Source: an uncultured Alphaproteobacteria bacterium (GTDB lineage Bacteria; Pseudomonadota; Alphaproteobacteria; Methylaequorales; Methylaequoraceae). From it: a DNA stretch of 64,000 nucleotides. Both the position numbers and the translations under genes were made by a program. Numbering within the stretch: position 1 is the first letter of the stretch; each line of letters begins with the position of its first letter. The notes below the pieces were generated by a model, which saw only the letters and a list, made by a program, of their open reading frames with translations, did not search any database and was not told the DNA's origin. Below are positions 12,061-24,588 of the stretch, piece after piece. The DNA lies in the NCBI GenBank assembly GCA_902537615.1, contig CACBBU010000001.1, positions 1-64,000 of the forward strand, in the 5' to 3' direction.

Positions 12061-12515
12061 TAAAGGTTCTCAAAACCTTTTAAAACATCTTTATATAGTT
12101 TTTTTTTAAACGGAACAACTAATTTCAAAGCGTCCTTTGGCTTTATCCATTTCCAATCCTCAAATTCGGGTTTATGAGTTTCAAGATTAAACTCTTCGTC
12201 TTTTCCAAAAAACCTACAAGCAAACCATTTTTGAATTTGACCTACATATTTTCCATCCCAAACAATTTTTTTAAGAGAACTTGGAAGTGAATATGACAGC
12301 CATCCTTCAAGCTCCATAATAATTTCGTAGTTTTTTTTAATTCCAACCTCCTCTCCTAGTTCTCTTATCATAGCTTGTTTTGGGTTTTCATTATTATCAA
12401 TACCACCTTGTGGCATTTGCCAATAGTCATTTTTAAAATCTATTCTTTTTCCAACCCAAAGTTTGTTATTCTGATTAATTAGGAACACACCAATTCCTTT
12501 TCTAAAAGCTTTCAT
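12057..12515 (-). CDS. rppH: RNA pyrophosphohydrolase (Nudix)
   Basis: Removes pyrophosphate from 5'-triphosphate RNA ends to start decay. The 152 residues show the RppH N-terminus (FRKGIGVFLINQNNKLWVGKR), the substrate region DYWQMPQGGID, and a complete Nudix box (G-x5-E-x7-REL-x-EEVG, about residues 37-59). The WKWIKPKD tail segment is also typical. It heads a long minus-strand run shared with ctpA. Confidence 0.92.
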   Translation of the reverse strand: MKAFRKGIGVFLINQNNKLWVGKRIDFKNDYWQMPQGGIDNNENPKQAMIRELGEEVGIKKNYEIIMELEGWLSYSLPSSLKKIVWDGKYVGQIQKWFACRFFGKDEEFNLETHKPEFEDWKWIKPKDALKLVVPFKKKLYKDVLKGFENLY

Positions 12516-12530
12516 ATTTTTTTGGGAGAC

Positions 12531-13793
12531 TTATTGTTGTCTATAGTTACTATTTGCCATATCAAGAGCAAGTATAAGATCAAAAGCTCTACTCAATTGG
12601 TAATCGTTTGAAGAATCTTCTACTTTCTTTTTACTAGGTTCTTTTTCTTTAGTTGAATTTTGATCATTTTCTATAGCACCTCTTAGATCTGCTTCTTTTC
12701 TTGAAGGAATTTCAGATTCTGACAACTTTTTTAATTCTGCTTGTTCAACTAAAATATCAGGATCAATTCCAGTTTTTTGGATAGATCTTCCAAGTGGTGT
12801 ATAATATTTAGCAGTGGTAAGTTTTAAAGCAACATTTTCTCCGGATGGAAGAATAGTTTGAACTGAGCCTTTTCCAAAAGATTTAGTACCCATAATAATT
12901 GCTCTCTTATGATCTTGTAAAGCTCCTGCTACAATTTCTGAAGCTGATGCACTACCTTGGTTAATCAAAACTACTAAAGGTAGGCCATCCGTCAGATCTT
13001 TTTTAACGGAATTAAATCTGCTGCCGTCTCTTTCAAATCTTCCTCTTGTTGAGACAATTTCTCCTCTACCTAAGAAAATATCTGTTACATTGACAGCCTG
13101 ATCAAGTAGACCACCAGGGTTATTTCTCAAATCAAGGACATAACCTATAATTTTATTGTCCTTTTTGAACTTGCTTATAGCTTTAATAATTTCAGTATCA
13201 ACCTTTTGATTAAAAGATGATACTCTTATATATCCGATATTATTTTGAACTTTTGCTTTTACTGCTTTCAATTCTATCACAGCTCTTGTAATTACAATTT
13301 GAAGAGTTTTATTTTCTTCTCTATTTACAGTTAATTTAATTTTTGATCCAGCTTTGCCTCTCATTAGGGAGACAGCTTCAGACAATGTCATTCCCAAAAC
13401 TGGCTCGTCATCTAAATGAGTAATGAGATCTCCTGCCAAAATTCCTGCTCTTGAAGCTGGAGTATCATCAATAGGTGAAATTACCTTAACAAAACCATTT
13501 TCTAAAGTAACTTCTATGCCTAATCCACCAAATTCTCCTTTTGTTTGAACTTTAAGTTCTTTTAATTCATCTGTATTTAAAAAGGTAGAGTGAGGGTCAA
13601 GAGAACTTAACATTCCTTCAATTGCTGCTTCCACTAATTCCTTAGATGAAACTTCTTCTACATAATTATTTTTTATTTTTTCAAATGCTTCGCCAAATAG
13701 ATTTAAATGTTTATATACTTCTTTGTCATCTTCAGAGTTCACATCTGAAAAATTAAGTGATAATAAAAAGATATATACTAAAAGTTTGATCAT
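12531..13793 (-). CDS. ctpA: carboxyl-terminal processing protease (S41)
   Basis: Periplasmic serine protease that trims envelope proteins. The 420 residues comprise a signal peptide (about 1-20), a PDZ domain (GLGIEVTLENGFVKVISP onward, about 92-160) and the S41 catalytic core. The nucleophile Ser lies in QGSASASEIVAGAL and the general-base Lys in GTKSFGKGSVQ. The C-terminal stretch is charged and low in complexity. Its upstream neighbour encodes an EnvC-like activator, a common alphaproteobacterial pair for cell separation and envelope remodelling. Confidence 0.93.
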   Translation of the reverse strand: MIKLLVYIFLLSLNFSDVNSEDDKEVYKHLNLFGEAFEKIKNNYVEEVSSKELVEAAIEGMLSSLDPHSTFLNTDELKELKVQTKGEFGGLGIEVTLENGFVKVISPIDDTPASRAGILAGDLITHLDDEPVLGMTLSEAVSLMRGKAGSKIKLTVNREENKTLQIVITRAVIELKAVKAKVQNNIGYIRVSSFNQKVDTEIIKAISKFKKDNKIIGYVLDLRNNPGGLLDQAVNVTDIFLGRGEIVSTRGRFERDGSRFNSVKKDLTDGLPLVVLINQGSASASEIVAGALQDHKRAIIMGTKSFGKGSVQTILPSGENVALKLTTAKYYTPLGRSIQKTGIDPDILVEQAELKKLSESEIPSRKEADLRGAIENDQNSTKEKEPSKKKVEDSSNDYQLSRAFDLILALDMANSNYRQQ

Positions 13794-13813
13794 TGTTTGA
13801 TTATGCAGTTTTT

Positions 13814-14827
13814 TTATAAAATCTCAACTTTTGATTTGGGATTAACAATTTTACCATTCAATCTTAACTCAAAATAAAGTTGACTATTTTTTCCAGTATT
13901 TAACTTTGCAATAGGTTCTCCCTTTAAAACTTCAATACCTGATGAAATTAAAATATTTTTCATTCCAGACAAAATACAGTAAAAGCCTTCATCGTTTTCT
14001 ATTATCACTAGATTTCCATAGCTCCTAAATTGGTTAGCATAAACAACCATACCATTTATAGGTGATGTTACAAAAGAATCTTTTGAAACTTTAAACACTA
14101 TGCCATTCTTTGACTCTCTTATATCTTTTCCTTCTCCATAATTAGAAATAATTTCACCTCTTACCGGATATTGAATATTACCACTTATAGATATTTTACT
14201 TTTTTTTTTTTTTTCAACACCACTGACTAATTCATTTAGATTTTTTGCTTTTTCCTTAAGTTTTTTCTCTTTTATCTTTAAAGCTACATCAACTTTTACC
14301 TTTTTTTGTAATTTGGATACTTCTTTCATTTTTTTCTCTAAAGTTTTTAATTTTCTTCTTAAGTCTTTCTTTTTCTTTTCAAAAACTATAATTTTCCCAT
14401 TCAATTCTTTTTTGATTTCCTCAATTCCCTCAATACTTTCAAGAAACTGATTTATGTTTGTCTTTGCTTCTTTAAGGAAAAACTCCCTAATAATCTGTTT
14501 AGTAATTAGGTCGTCGGACTGAATTGTTAAGCTTTTTATAAATTTATTAATAGGAGAAATATAAATTTTATCTTGTAATAAAAGAAAAAGTCTTCTACTT
14601 ACAATTTCCTTGTCCTTTATATGTTTTTCAAAGATTGTCTTTTTTTGACTATTTCTTTCAATGTCAATTTTAATTTTTTTAAGCTCGTCATCATTCTTTA
14701 GAATGTCATTATGTATAGTAACCGTTTGCTTTTTTAAAGCTGAAAGTTTTTTTTTAAAATTTTTATCTTCTAAACAAAAACAAACATCGTAAATAAGTAC
14801 GAATAATGAGAATATTATTAATCTCAT
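13814..14827 (-). CDS. murein hydrolase activator, EnvC-like
   Basis: Secreted protein of 337 residues with a signal peptide (about 1-18), a long coiled coil (about 22-210) and a C-terminal LytM/M23-like domain. The zinc ligands of active M23 peptidases are absent: the usual HxH is replaced in YFELRLNGKIVNP and the first His is missing from SNYGEGKDIRESKNG. This matches EnvC-type activators, which bind amidases rather than cut murein. It overlaps gpmI by four bases and precedes ctpA. Confidence 0.82.
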   Translation of the reverse strand: MRLIIFSLFVLIYDVCFCLEDKNFKKKLSALKKQTVTIHNDILKNDDELKKIKIDIERNSQKKTIFEKHIKDKEIVSRRLFLLLQDKIYISPINKFIKSLTIQSDDLITKQIIREFFLKEAKTNINQFLESIEGIEEIKKELNGKIIVFEKKKKDLRRKLKTLEKKMKEVSKLQKKVKVDVALKIKEKKLKEKAKNLNELVSGVEKKKKSKISISGNIQYPVRGEIISNYGEGKDIRESKNGIVFKVSKDSFVTSPINGMVVYANQFRSYGNLVIIENDEGFYCILSGMKNILISSGIEVLKGEPIAKLNTGKNSQLYFELRLNGKIVNPKSKVEIL

Positions 14828-16326
14828 ATTAAAAGACTACAACCATTCATACTTCTTGGCTTTTCTAACTTCATTAGATCTAAAATTGTTGGTGCAATAT
14901 CTGCCAAAATACCTTCTTTTTTTTTTAGTTTAACTTTTTCACAAATTATAAAAGGCACAGGGTTTATTGAGTGGGTTGTACAAGGAATAGATTTTTTTTC
15001 ATCATACATCAAATCTGCATTTCCATGGTCAGATGTTAAAATTAAAGTATAACCACTTTTTTTACATTGTTCTAAAATTTTTCCTATACAAATATCAACT
15101 GTTTCAACAGCTTTTACAGTGGCCTCAAAATTGCCCGTGTGGCCTACCATGTCAGTATTTGCAAAATTAGTTACTATTAAACTATATTTTTTCTTTTTAA
15201 CCCTATTTACTAACTCTTTAGTCAGTTCTATTGCTGACATTTCTGGTCTTTGATCATAAGTTTCAACCCTAGGAGAGGGAATCAAAACTCTATCTTCACC
15301 CTCATAATTATCTTCAACACCTCCATTAAAAAAATAAGTAACATGAGCATACTTTTCTGTTTCTGCAATACGAAGTTGACTTAATTTTTTTTTAGAAAAA
15401 ACCTCACCTAAATTATCCCGAACTATCAATGGCTTAAGCAAAGGAGTTATTTTTTTTTTAAGTCTTTTTGAATATTCAATCATACTAATAGCCGAAGAGA
15501 AATCTGCAATTTTATTTCTTTTAAAATAATTAAATTCTTTATCAAAAATTGCCGTTAAAAGTTCCCTCACTCTATCAGCCCTATAGTTAGTGATAAAAAA
15601 ACCGTCATTTTTTTTTACGCCTAAATAATTAGAAAAATTTTTGGGTTTAAAAAATTCGTCTGTAATCTTTTCACTATAGCTTTGTTTAATGGATTTAAGA
15701 GGGTTTTTTTGATGATCTGCAGAACCTTCAATTATGGCTTTATAAGCTAAATTAATTCTATCCCATCTATTGTCACGGTCCATTGAATAAAATCTCCCAC
15801 AAATACTTGCTATTTTAATGTTTTTTTTATTTTTAATTTTTTTCATTAAATTTAACATGTTATCATAGCCTGAAATTGGAGAGCTATCTCTACCATCTAA
15901 AAAACAGTGTATTAAAATTTCTTTCTTTTTTTTTTCTAATATCTCAATGATTTTAAAAAGATGGTCTTGATGGCCATGAACACCTCCTGGTGACAAGATA
16001 CCTAAAATATGAATTCTTTCAGATTCTTTAATCATTTTTAAAAAATTAAAATCATTTTCAATATCACCGTTTTTAAAAGATCTATCAATTCTTAAAATAT
16101 CTTGAAGAATTATTCTTCCTCCACCAATATTCATGTGGCCTACTTCAGAGTTTCCAAACTGCCCATTAGGTAAACCTACCTTCTTTTCAGATGCATATAG
16201 CCTTCCCATGTCAAACTTTTTGGCAATAGCGTCAAAATTCTTAGTTTTTGCTACATCTATAGCATTATATTTATTTTTTTTTCCAAGTCCCCATCCATCT
16301 AAAATACATAATAAAATTTTTCTCAT
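14824..16326 (-). CDS. gpmI: 2,3-bisphosphoglycerate-independent phosphoglycerate mutase
   Basis: Interconverts 3- and 2-phosphoglycerate in glycolysis and gluconeogenesis, using two metal ions. The 500 residues include the metal site DGWGLG at the N-terminus, the phosphoserine loop GNSEVGHMNIG (about 58-68), LDGRDSSP, and the second metal cluster ANTDMVGHTGNF and TSDHGNAD. The length is normal. It is in a minus-strand operon between rlmH and the EnvC-like gene. Confidence 0.96.
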   Translation of the reverse strand: MRKILLCILDGWGLGKKNKYNAIDVAKTKNFDAIAKKFDMGRLYASEKKVGLPNGQFGNSEVGHMNIGGGRIILQDILRIDRSFKNGDIENDFNFLKMIKESERIHILGILSPGGVHGHQDHLFKIIEILEKKKKEILIHCFLDGRDSSPISGYDNMLNLMKKIKNKKNIKIASICGRFYSMDRDNRWDRINLAYKAIIEGSADHQKNPLKSIKQSYSEKITDEFFKPKNFSNYLGVKKNDGFFITNYRADRVRELLTAIFDKEFNYFKRNKIADFSSAISMIEYSKRLKKKITPLLKPLIVRDNLGEVFSKKKLSQLRIAETEKYAHVTYFFNGGVEDNYEGEDRVLIPSPRVETYDQRPEMSAIELTKELVNRVKKKKYSLIVTNFANTDMVGHTGNFEATVKAVETVDICIGKILEQCKKSGYTLILTSDHGNADLMYDEKKSIPCTTHSINPVPFIICEKVKLKKKEGILADIAPTILDLMKLEKPRSMNGCSLLI

Positions 16327-16336
16327 TCCTTTACTT

Positions 16337-16789
16337 CTATTTGTGATAAGAACTGTTTTTAATGATTTCTAATGATCTATAAATTTGCTCAATCAGCATA
16401 ATTCTTATTAATTGGTGCGGCCAAGTTTTTTTTCCAAAGGAAATGATTTGGTGAGATTTTTTAATAGATACGTCTAAACCTAGCTCACTACCAATTAAAA
16501 AACAAATTCTCTTAGTTCTTTCTATCATTTTTTTTTTTAAAAAAACTGAAAAGTCTTTACTTGAAAGCATTTTACCATCTTTATCAAGTACCACAATATA
16601 GTCTGATGCTTTAAGATGCTTTGTAATTTCGTTTTTTTCAAATAATAACTTTTTTTTCTTTTCAAAGTTAAATGTTTTGACTTCTTTTAGATCAATATTA
16701 AGGTTTATTCTTTTTTTATAATAATTAAAAATCTCGTTGAAGGGTGTGTTTTTTTTAAACTTTCCGGGGGAAATAATACTTATATTCAT
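16337..16789 (-). CDS. rlmH: 23S rRNA pseudouridine-1915 N3-methyltransferase
   Basis: SPOUT-class methyltransferase acting on the assembled 70S ribosome. The 150 residues show the C-terminal SAM knot: FLIGSELGLD in place of the usual IGGPEG, then SFGKKTWPHQLIRIMLIEQIYRSLEI. It abuts rsfS with no gap, the usual pairing of two late ribosome factors. Confidence 0.93.
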   Translation of the reverse strand: MNISIISPGKFKKNTPFNEIFNYYKKRINLNIDLKEVKTFNFEKKKKLLFEKNEITKHLKASDYIVVLDKDGKMLSSKDFSVFLKKKMIERTKRICFLIGSELGLDVSIKKSHQIISFGKKTWPHQLIRIMLIEQIYRSLEIIKNSSYHK

Positions 16790-17143
16790 CTAACCAAAAC
16801 TTATTTTTTCATCCTCTAAGTCAGATTGCCATATTTTTTCTAAGGAATAATGTTCTCTGGTATCTTGTTTGAAAATATTCAAAATAATATCTCCAAAATC
16901 AACAATTACCCACTCAGTAGATTTTAAGCCCTCAACAGAAATTACTTTTTTTTTGTAATTCTGAATGATTTTTGTAGCTATAGAGTTGATGTGTCTTTTT
17001 GAGTTTCCTGTTACAATTAATAAAAAGTCACCAAGAGCACTCCTATTTTTTATATCTATGAATTTGATATCAATAGCCTTTAAATCATTCAAATCTTTTA
17101 TAATTTTTTTTAACAAATTTTTAATATCTTTATGATGATTCAA
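16790..17143 (-). CDS. rsfS: ribosome silencing factor
   Basis: RsfS/YbeB binds L14 and blocks subunit joining in starvation. The 117 residues carry the family core: LKAIDIKFIDIKNRSALGDFLLIVTGNSKRH and EGLKSTEWVIVDFGDIILNIF. It overlaps nadD by 14 bases and precedes rlmH. Confidence 0.94.
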   Translation of the reverse strand: MNHHKDIKNLLKKIIKDLNDLKAIDIKFIDIKNRSALGDFLLIVTGNSKRHINSIATKIIQNYKKKVISVEGLKSTEWVIVDFGDIILNIFKQDTREHYSLEKIWQSDLEDEKISFG

Positions 17144-17714
17144 CTTTTTTTTGCCTTATTTTTGATGAGGATTGTAAATGAGTTAAGCCAGTTATAAACG
17201 ACCACTTAGGTGTCTTCATATATTTTAAATTTTTTGACAATTTACTATTAATTCTATCTTCCTTAAAATATGATATCGCTTTTGATTTAGATATAAATAA
17301 AGAGTAAGATGGGCGATCAAAAATTGCAATCGGAATATTATAAAAAATTTTTTTCCAGTCTCTCCATAAGTGAAAGTTAACGAGACTATCAGCTCCCATT
17401 AGCCATATAAATTTTTTATGTGGAAATTTTTTAAATAAATACTCCAGAAGGTCTACTGTATAAATATTTTTGGACAAATCCTCAATTTCTAAAACTTTAA
17501 TATTTTGATTTGTCAAAAAACTTTTCACTTTTTTTAATCTTTTTTTATAATTAATCCTATTTTTTTTTAAAGGGTTATTTGTTGTGACTATCCACCAAAC
17601 TTCATTAATATCTAGTTTTATTTTTGCAAATTTACTTATAAATAGATGCCCATCATGTGGTGGATCAAATGATCCTCCTAATATACCTACAAACTTTTTT
17701 TTTGAATTAAACAA
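17130..17714 (-). CDS. nadD: nicotinate-nucleotide adenylyltransferase
   Basis: Transfers AMP to nicotinate mononucleotide in NAD synthesis. The 194 residues begin with the nucleotidyltransferase motif GILGGSFDPPHDGHL (the HxGH signature) and contain WLMGADSLVNFHLWRDW. They end with a shortened version of the ISSTxIR motif (QSSSKIRQK). It lies between proA and rsfS, as in many alphaproteobacteria. Confidence 0.94.
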   Translation of the reverse strand: MFNSKKKFVGILGGSFDPPHDGHLFISKFAKIKLDINEVWWIVTTNNPLKKNRINYKKRLKKVKSFLTNQNIKVLEIEDLSKNIYTVDLLEYLFKKFPHKKFIWLMGADSLVNFHLWRDWKKIFYNIPIAIFDRPSYSLFISKSKAISYFKEDRINSKLSKNLKYMKTPKWSFITGLTHLQSSSKIRQKKVESS

Positions 17715-17715
17715 T

Positions 17716-18977
17716 TTATGGACGAATCTGACCTGAGCCCTTAACTTTATACTTAAAACTTGTTAGCTGAGCAACGCCGACAGGTCCTCTCGCATGAACT
17801 TTAGAAGTAGAAATTCCAATCTCAGCTCCCATTCCAAATTCTCCACCATCTGCAAATTGAGTAGAGGTATTGTGCATAACAATTCCACTGTCTACATTAT
17901 TTAAAAAAAAATTAACTGCACTCTCATCCTCAGAAAGGATTGCATCCGTATGACCTGATCCGTATAGGTTTATATGATTCACAGCTTCCTCAACACCATT
18001 AAAAATTGTCTTGATAGATACTATTTTGTCTAGATATTCTGTATGCCAGTCTTTTTCATTCGCAAGCTTTAAAGAATTATTTATTTCTAACACATGTTCA
18101 TCACCTCTAATCTCGCAATTCATTTCAGTCAAAGATTTTATGATACCAGGCAGATGTGTTGATAGTATCTCTTCGTCAATAAGAATAGTTTCTGTAGCTC
18201 CACAAATACCCGGTCTTCTCATTTTTGCATTTACCGCCACCTCTTTTGAAAGATCAGGAGTAGATGTTTTGTGAATATAGGTGTGACAAATACCATCTAA
18301 GTGTCTAATTACATGAACTTTACTTTCATTAATTACTCTTTCAATAAGAGACCTACCTCCCCTTGGAATAATAACATCTACGAAGTTATCCATCCTTAAA
18401 AGATGACCGACGGCATTCCTGTCTTTTGTTGGAATATATTGTAAAACACCAGTGGGTAGTTTAAAATTTTCATAGGAACGATTTATTATTTCAACTATTT
18501 TACTTGAAGAATTAAAACTTTCAGATCCTCCACGCAGTATAAGTGCATTTCCAGACTTCAAACAAAGTCCAGCAGCATCAGCTGAAACATTTGGTCTTGA
18601 TTCGTAAATCACACCAATTACACCTAACGGAATAGACATTTTTTCAATTTTTAATCCGTTTGGTCTTGACCATTTTTCAATTATTTTTCCAACTGGATCT
18701 TCTAGTCTAGAAATCTCAACTAATCCGTTACTAATTGATTCTATTCTTTTCTCATCAAGAATAAGTCTATCAAGCGTTGCAGAATTAAGTTTATCTTTAT
18801 TTTCTTCTATATCTTGTTCATTAGCTTTTATAATTGATTTTTTATTTTTTAACAAGTTCTGAGCAGCGGCGCAAAGTATCTCATTTTTGGATTTTGTACT
18901 TAATTGAGACACAAATCGTGATGCTTCTTTAGCTTTTTTTCCTATTTGTAAAATATTTTGTTCTAAGTTTTCAAGAT

Positions 18978-18981
<4 letters not shown>
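17716..18981 (-). CDS. proA: gamma-glutamyl phosphate reductase
   Basis: NADPH-dependent reduction of glutamyl-5-phosphate, second step of proline synthesis. The 421 residues have the aldehyde-dehydrogenase-like fold with PLGVIGVIYESRPNVSADAA, LRGGSE, and the catalytic Cys in RPGICGATETILID. The start overlaps the proB stop by four bases. Confidence 0.96.
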
Positions 18982-21342
<2,361 letters not shown>

Positions 21343-21353
<11 letters not shown>

Positions 21354-21723
21354 CTGAAACCTCTTTCTTAGATTGATTATCTTTAGGTTTTTTATTAGAA
21401 CTTGAAGATGTAATAATTTCCTCTATTTTGACTAGAGTTAAATCTTGTCTGTGACCAATTTTTCGTCTGTAATTGTGTCTTCTTTTTTTTTTAAAAACAA
21501 TAATTTTATTATCTCTTATTTGATCAATCACTTTTGCTTTTATTTTCACATCTTTAATAGTTGGTGTGCCGATAATTATACCATCATCGTCTGATTTCAT
21601 TAGAACAATATTTTCAAGTGTAAGAACATCATTTTTTTTCAAATCCGAGGATTTTGGTAGTTTTAATATATCGCCCTTAAAAACTTTATATTGTTTGCCT
21701 TTGTGATTAAAAATAACGTACAT
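21343..21723 (-). CDS. rplU: 50S ribosomal protein L21 with C-terminal tail
   Basis: The L21 core is clear: [18 protein letters not shown] and [17 protein letters not shown]. At 126 residues it exceeds the usual ~103 by a Ser/Lys/Asp-rich tail (about 104-126) with no recognisable domain. Tails of this sort occur in other alphaproteobacteria. It is the first gene of rplU-rpmA-obgE-proB-proA and stands divergent from phaA across a 144-base AT-rich gap that must contain both promoters. Confidence 0.95.
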
Positions 21724-21867
21724 GTCAAAATCCTGATTTTCTTTGTTTTATACTACTAAGATATTAAATTATCAAAACATTTTTATAAAAATAAATTTTA
21801 ATGAATTTATTTATTATATTGAAAATTGAAGCAATTTTGTGTTATTGAAGCTCATTAAGGTATTTTT

Positions 21868-23043
21868 ATGACTGACATTGTAATAACAGCCGCAAAAAGA
21901 ACAGCGATTGGAAAGTTTATGGGAAGTCTATCTGGTTACTCAGCCCCCGAACTTGGTAAACTAGCTATAGAGGCGGTTTTAAATGAAAATAATTTAGATA
22001 AAAATCTGGTTGATGAACTAATAATGGGACAAGTTCTCACAGGCGGTTCAGGTCAAAACCCAGCTAGACAAAGCTCATTATTAGCGGGTCTGCCTATTGA
22101 AAAAAGTGCTTTGACTATAAATCAGGTTTGTGGATCAGGCTTACGAGCTATTTCATTAGGAGCACAATCTATTATGACAAATCAATCAGACATTGTGATT
22201 GCTGGTGGTCAGGAGTCAATGACTAATGCACATCACACCATAAATGTTAGAAATGGACTTAAAATGGGTGATGGTAAGCTGAAAGACAGTATGATTATTG
22301 ATGGATTATGGTGTGCGATGAATGACTATCACATGGGTACAACCGCAGAAAATATTTCAGAGAAATATAAGATAACCAAGCAAGATCAAGACGAATTCGC
22401 TACATTGTCACAAAATAAAGCTGAAGAAGCTCAAAAAAAAAATAAGTTTGATAATGAAATTTTAAGTGTTTCTGTAAAACAAAAAAAAGAGACCGTTGAC
22501 TTCAACAGTGATGAATTCCCAAGACACGGCTCTACACTGGAAAAAATCAGCTCACTTAAGCCAATCTTTAAGAAAGATGGAACTGTTACGGCTGGTAACG
22601 CCTCTGGTCTTAATGACGGAGCTGCCGCCGTAACATTGATGAGTGAAAAAACCTCAAAAAAGTTAAATATCACCCCCCTAGCTAGAATTATTTCTTGGGC
22701 TAGCACGGGTGTTGACCCTGCAATAATGGGAATTGGACCAGTTCCATCTACAAAAAAGGCCTTGAAAAATGCTAACTGGAAACTTGATGATATTGATTTA
22801 ATAGAAGCTAACGAGGCATTCGCAGCTCAATCACTAGCTGTATCTAAAGAAATGGAATGGGATATGAATAAGGTAAATGTCAATGGTGGCGCTATAGCAC
22901 TTGGTCATCCCATTGGAGCTTCTGGAGCTAGAATATTGGTAACCTTAATTCACGAATTAGTTAGAAGTAATAAGAGTAAGGGGTTAGCAACGCTATGCAT
23001 TGGTGGCGGGCAAGGAATTACTCTATGTATTGAAAGGATATAA
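21868..23043 (+). CDS. phaA: acetyl-CoA C-acetyltransferase (thiolase)
   Basis: Condenses two acetyl-CoA to acetoacetyl-CoA. The 391 residues show the thiolase active sites: acyl Cys in NQVCGSGLRAI (about 88), NEAFAAQS, GHPIGASGARI, and the second Cys in TLCIGGGQGI. It is followed by phaB. With ccrA and the mutase further along it can feed the ethylmalonyl-CoA pathway, and also polyhydroxybutyrate if a synthase exists elsewhere; none is in this window. Confidence 0.96.
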   Translation: MTDIVITAAKRTAIGKFMGSLSGYSAPELGKLAIEAVLNENNLDKNLVDELIMGQVLTGGSGQNPARQSSLLAGLPIEKSALTINQVCGSGLRAISLGAQSIMTNQSDIVIAGGQESMTNAHHTINVRNGLKMGDGKLKDSMIIDGLWCAMNDYHMGTTAENISEKYKITKQDQDEFATLSQNKAEEAQKKNKFDNEILSVSVKQKKETVDFNSDEFPRHGSTLEKISSLKPIFKKDGTVTAGNASGLNDGAAAVTLMSEKTSKKLNITPLARIISWASTGVDPAIMGIGPVPSTKKALKNANWKLDDIDLIEANEAFAAQSLAVSKEMEWDMNKVNVNGGAIALGHPIGASGARILVTLIHELVRSNKSKGLATLCIGGGQGITLCIERI

Positions 23044-23050
23044 TCATATA

Positions 23051-23806
23051 ATGACATCTGATAATCAAGAAACATCAATGACTTCTAATAGAGTTGCTCT
23101 TGTTACAGGAGGTACTAGAGGCATTGGCCAGGAAATATCAAAAAAATTAAAAAAAGATGGTTATAAAGTTATTGCAAACTACGCAACTAATGATCAAAAA
23201 GCGTCTGATTTTTCAAATGAAACAGGTATTGAAACAATTAAATGGGATGTCAGCAACCATGAGGAATGTTCTACCCACATAGAAAAGATCTATGATAAAC
23301 ACAAAACCATTGATGTTCTAATAAATAATGCTGGAATTACCAAAGATGCACCATTACACAAGATGTCACTTGAACAATGGCATAAAGTTATTGAAGTTAA
23401 CTTAACTTCTGTTTTTAATGTTACATCTCTTGTTATAAATAAAATGAGAGAAAATTCCTTCGGAAGAATTATTCATATTTCATCAGTTAACGGACAAAAA
23501 GGGCAATTTGGTCAAAGTAATTATGCCGCAACTAAGTCTGCATTAATTGGTTTTTCAAAATCTTTAGCCCTGGAAAGCGCTTCAAAAAATATAACATCAA
23601 ACGTAGTTTGCCCTGGATATATTAATACAGAGATGGTCGCAGCAATTAGAGAAGATATATTAAAAAGCATTATTGACACTATACCTGCAAAAAGACTTGG
23701 TAATTCTGAAGAAATTGCCGAGTTAGTTGGCTACGTTGTCTCCGAAAAAGCAAGCTACATAAACGGAGCAACTCTATCCATTAACGGTGGACTTTGGATG
23801 GATTAA
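23051..23806 (+). CDS. phaB: acetoacetyl-CoA reductase
   Basis: NADPH-dependent short-chain dehydrogenase reducing acetoacetyl-CoA to 3-hydroxybutyryl-CoA. The cofactor motif TGGTRGIGQE, the INNAGITKDAPLHKMS segment and the catalytic Ser/Tyr/Lys (ISSVNGQKGQFGQSNYAATKSA) are visible. I place the start at ATG 23051, eight bases after the phaA stop; ATG 23078 is also possible, and an extension back into phaA is unlikely. The stop overlaps gloB by four bases. Confidence 0.93.
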   Translation: MTSDNQETSMTSNRVALVTGGTRGIGQEISKKLKKDGYKVIANYATNDQKASDFSNETGIETIKWDVSNHEECSTHIEKIYDKHKTIDVLINNAGITKDAPLHKMSLEQWHKVIEVNLTSVFNVTSLVINKMRENSFGRIIHISSVNGQKGQFGQSNYAATKSALIGFSKSLALESASKNITSNVVCPGYINTEMVAAIREDILKSIIDTIPAKRLGNSEEIAELVGYVVSEKASYINGATLSINGGLWMD

Positions 23807-24567
23807 AAGTTATCTTTCATTTCTCTGATAACCCTAAAATTTTCAATATTAGATTTCTTTTTCAATCCAATTGACTTCACAAAATTTTCGTTATCAAATC
23901 TTAGAAAAGGATTAAGAATTTTTTCCTCTCCTAAAGTTGAAGGAATCGTTGAGAGTCCTTTTGACCTCCTGTTCTTAATTTGTTCAATTTTCATTTTTAA
24001 TTTCTCGTTTTTGGGTTCAAGACTAAGTGCAAAGTTTGCGTTATTTAAAGTATATTCATGCGCACAGTAGACTTTTGTATTATTGGGGAGAGACCTTATT
24101 TTTAGTAATGATTCAACCATTATATCTGGTGTTCCTTCAAATAATCTTCCACAACCCAATGAAAAAAGAGTGTCACCACAAAAAATTAAACTTTCTTTAG
24201 AAAAATGATAACAAATGTGTCCTATAGTGTGTCCTGATACTTCAATTACATTGCATACAGAATCTCCAAGTTTAAATTTGTCACCTTCATTTACGAAGAT
24301 ACTAATTCCAGGAATACGTTCTTTATCTTTTTCGTTGCCGACAATTTCACATTTATATTTTTTTTGAAGTTTTAAGTTTGCGCCTACGTGATCATAATGA
24401 TGATGCGTATTTAAAATGAAGTCTAATTTTCTATCTTGTTCTTCAAGTTTTTCTATAACAGGCTCATGCACTGCTGGGTCAACGCATGCAGTCTTGCCAG
24501 TTTTAGCGTCTATAATTAAATAAATATAGTTATCATTCAAAACAGGAATTTGGAAAATTTCTAACAT
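23803..24567 (-). CDS. gloB: hydroxyacylglutathione hydrolase (glyoxalase II)
   Basis: Metallo-beta-lactamase-fold thioesterase that splits S-lactoylglutathione. The 254 residues show the binuclear metal motif NTHHHYDHVGAN, EVSGHTIGHICYH, FCGDTLFSLGCGRLFEGTP, and YCAHEYTLNNANFA. The C-terminal substrate-binding domain ends at RVIREMKDNF. It sits next to metW, as in many alphaproteobacteria. Confidence 0.94.
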   Translation of the reverse strand: MLEIFQIPVLNDNYIYLIIDAKTGKTACVDPAVHEPVIEKLEEQDRKLDFILNTHHHYDHVGANLKLQKKYKCEIVGNEKDKERIPGISIFVNEGDKFKLGDSVCNVIEVSGHTIGHICYHFSKESLIFCGDTLFSLGCGRLFEGTPDIMVESLLKIRSLPNNTKVYCAHEYTLNNANFALSLEPKNEKLKMKIEQIKNRRSKGLSTIPSTLGEEKILNPFLRFDNENFVKSIGLKKKSNIENFRVIREMKDNF

Positions 24568-24588
24568 ATTTGGATAGTAATCAAAAAA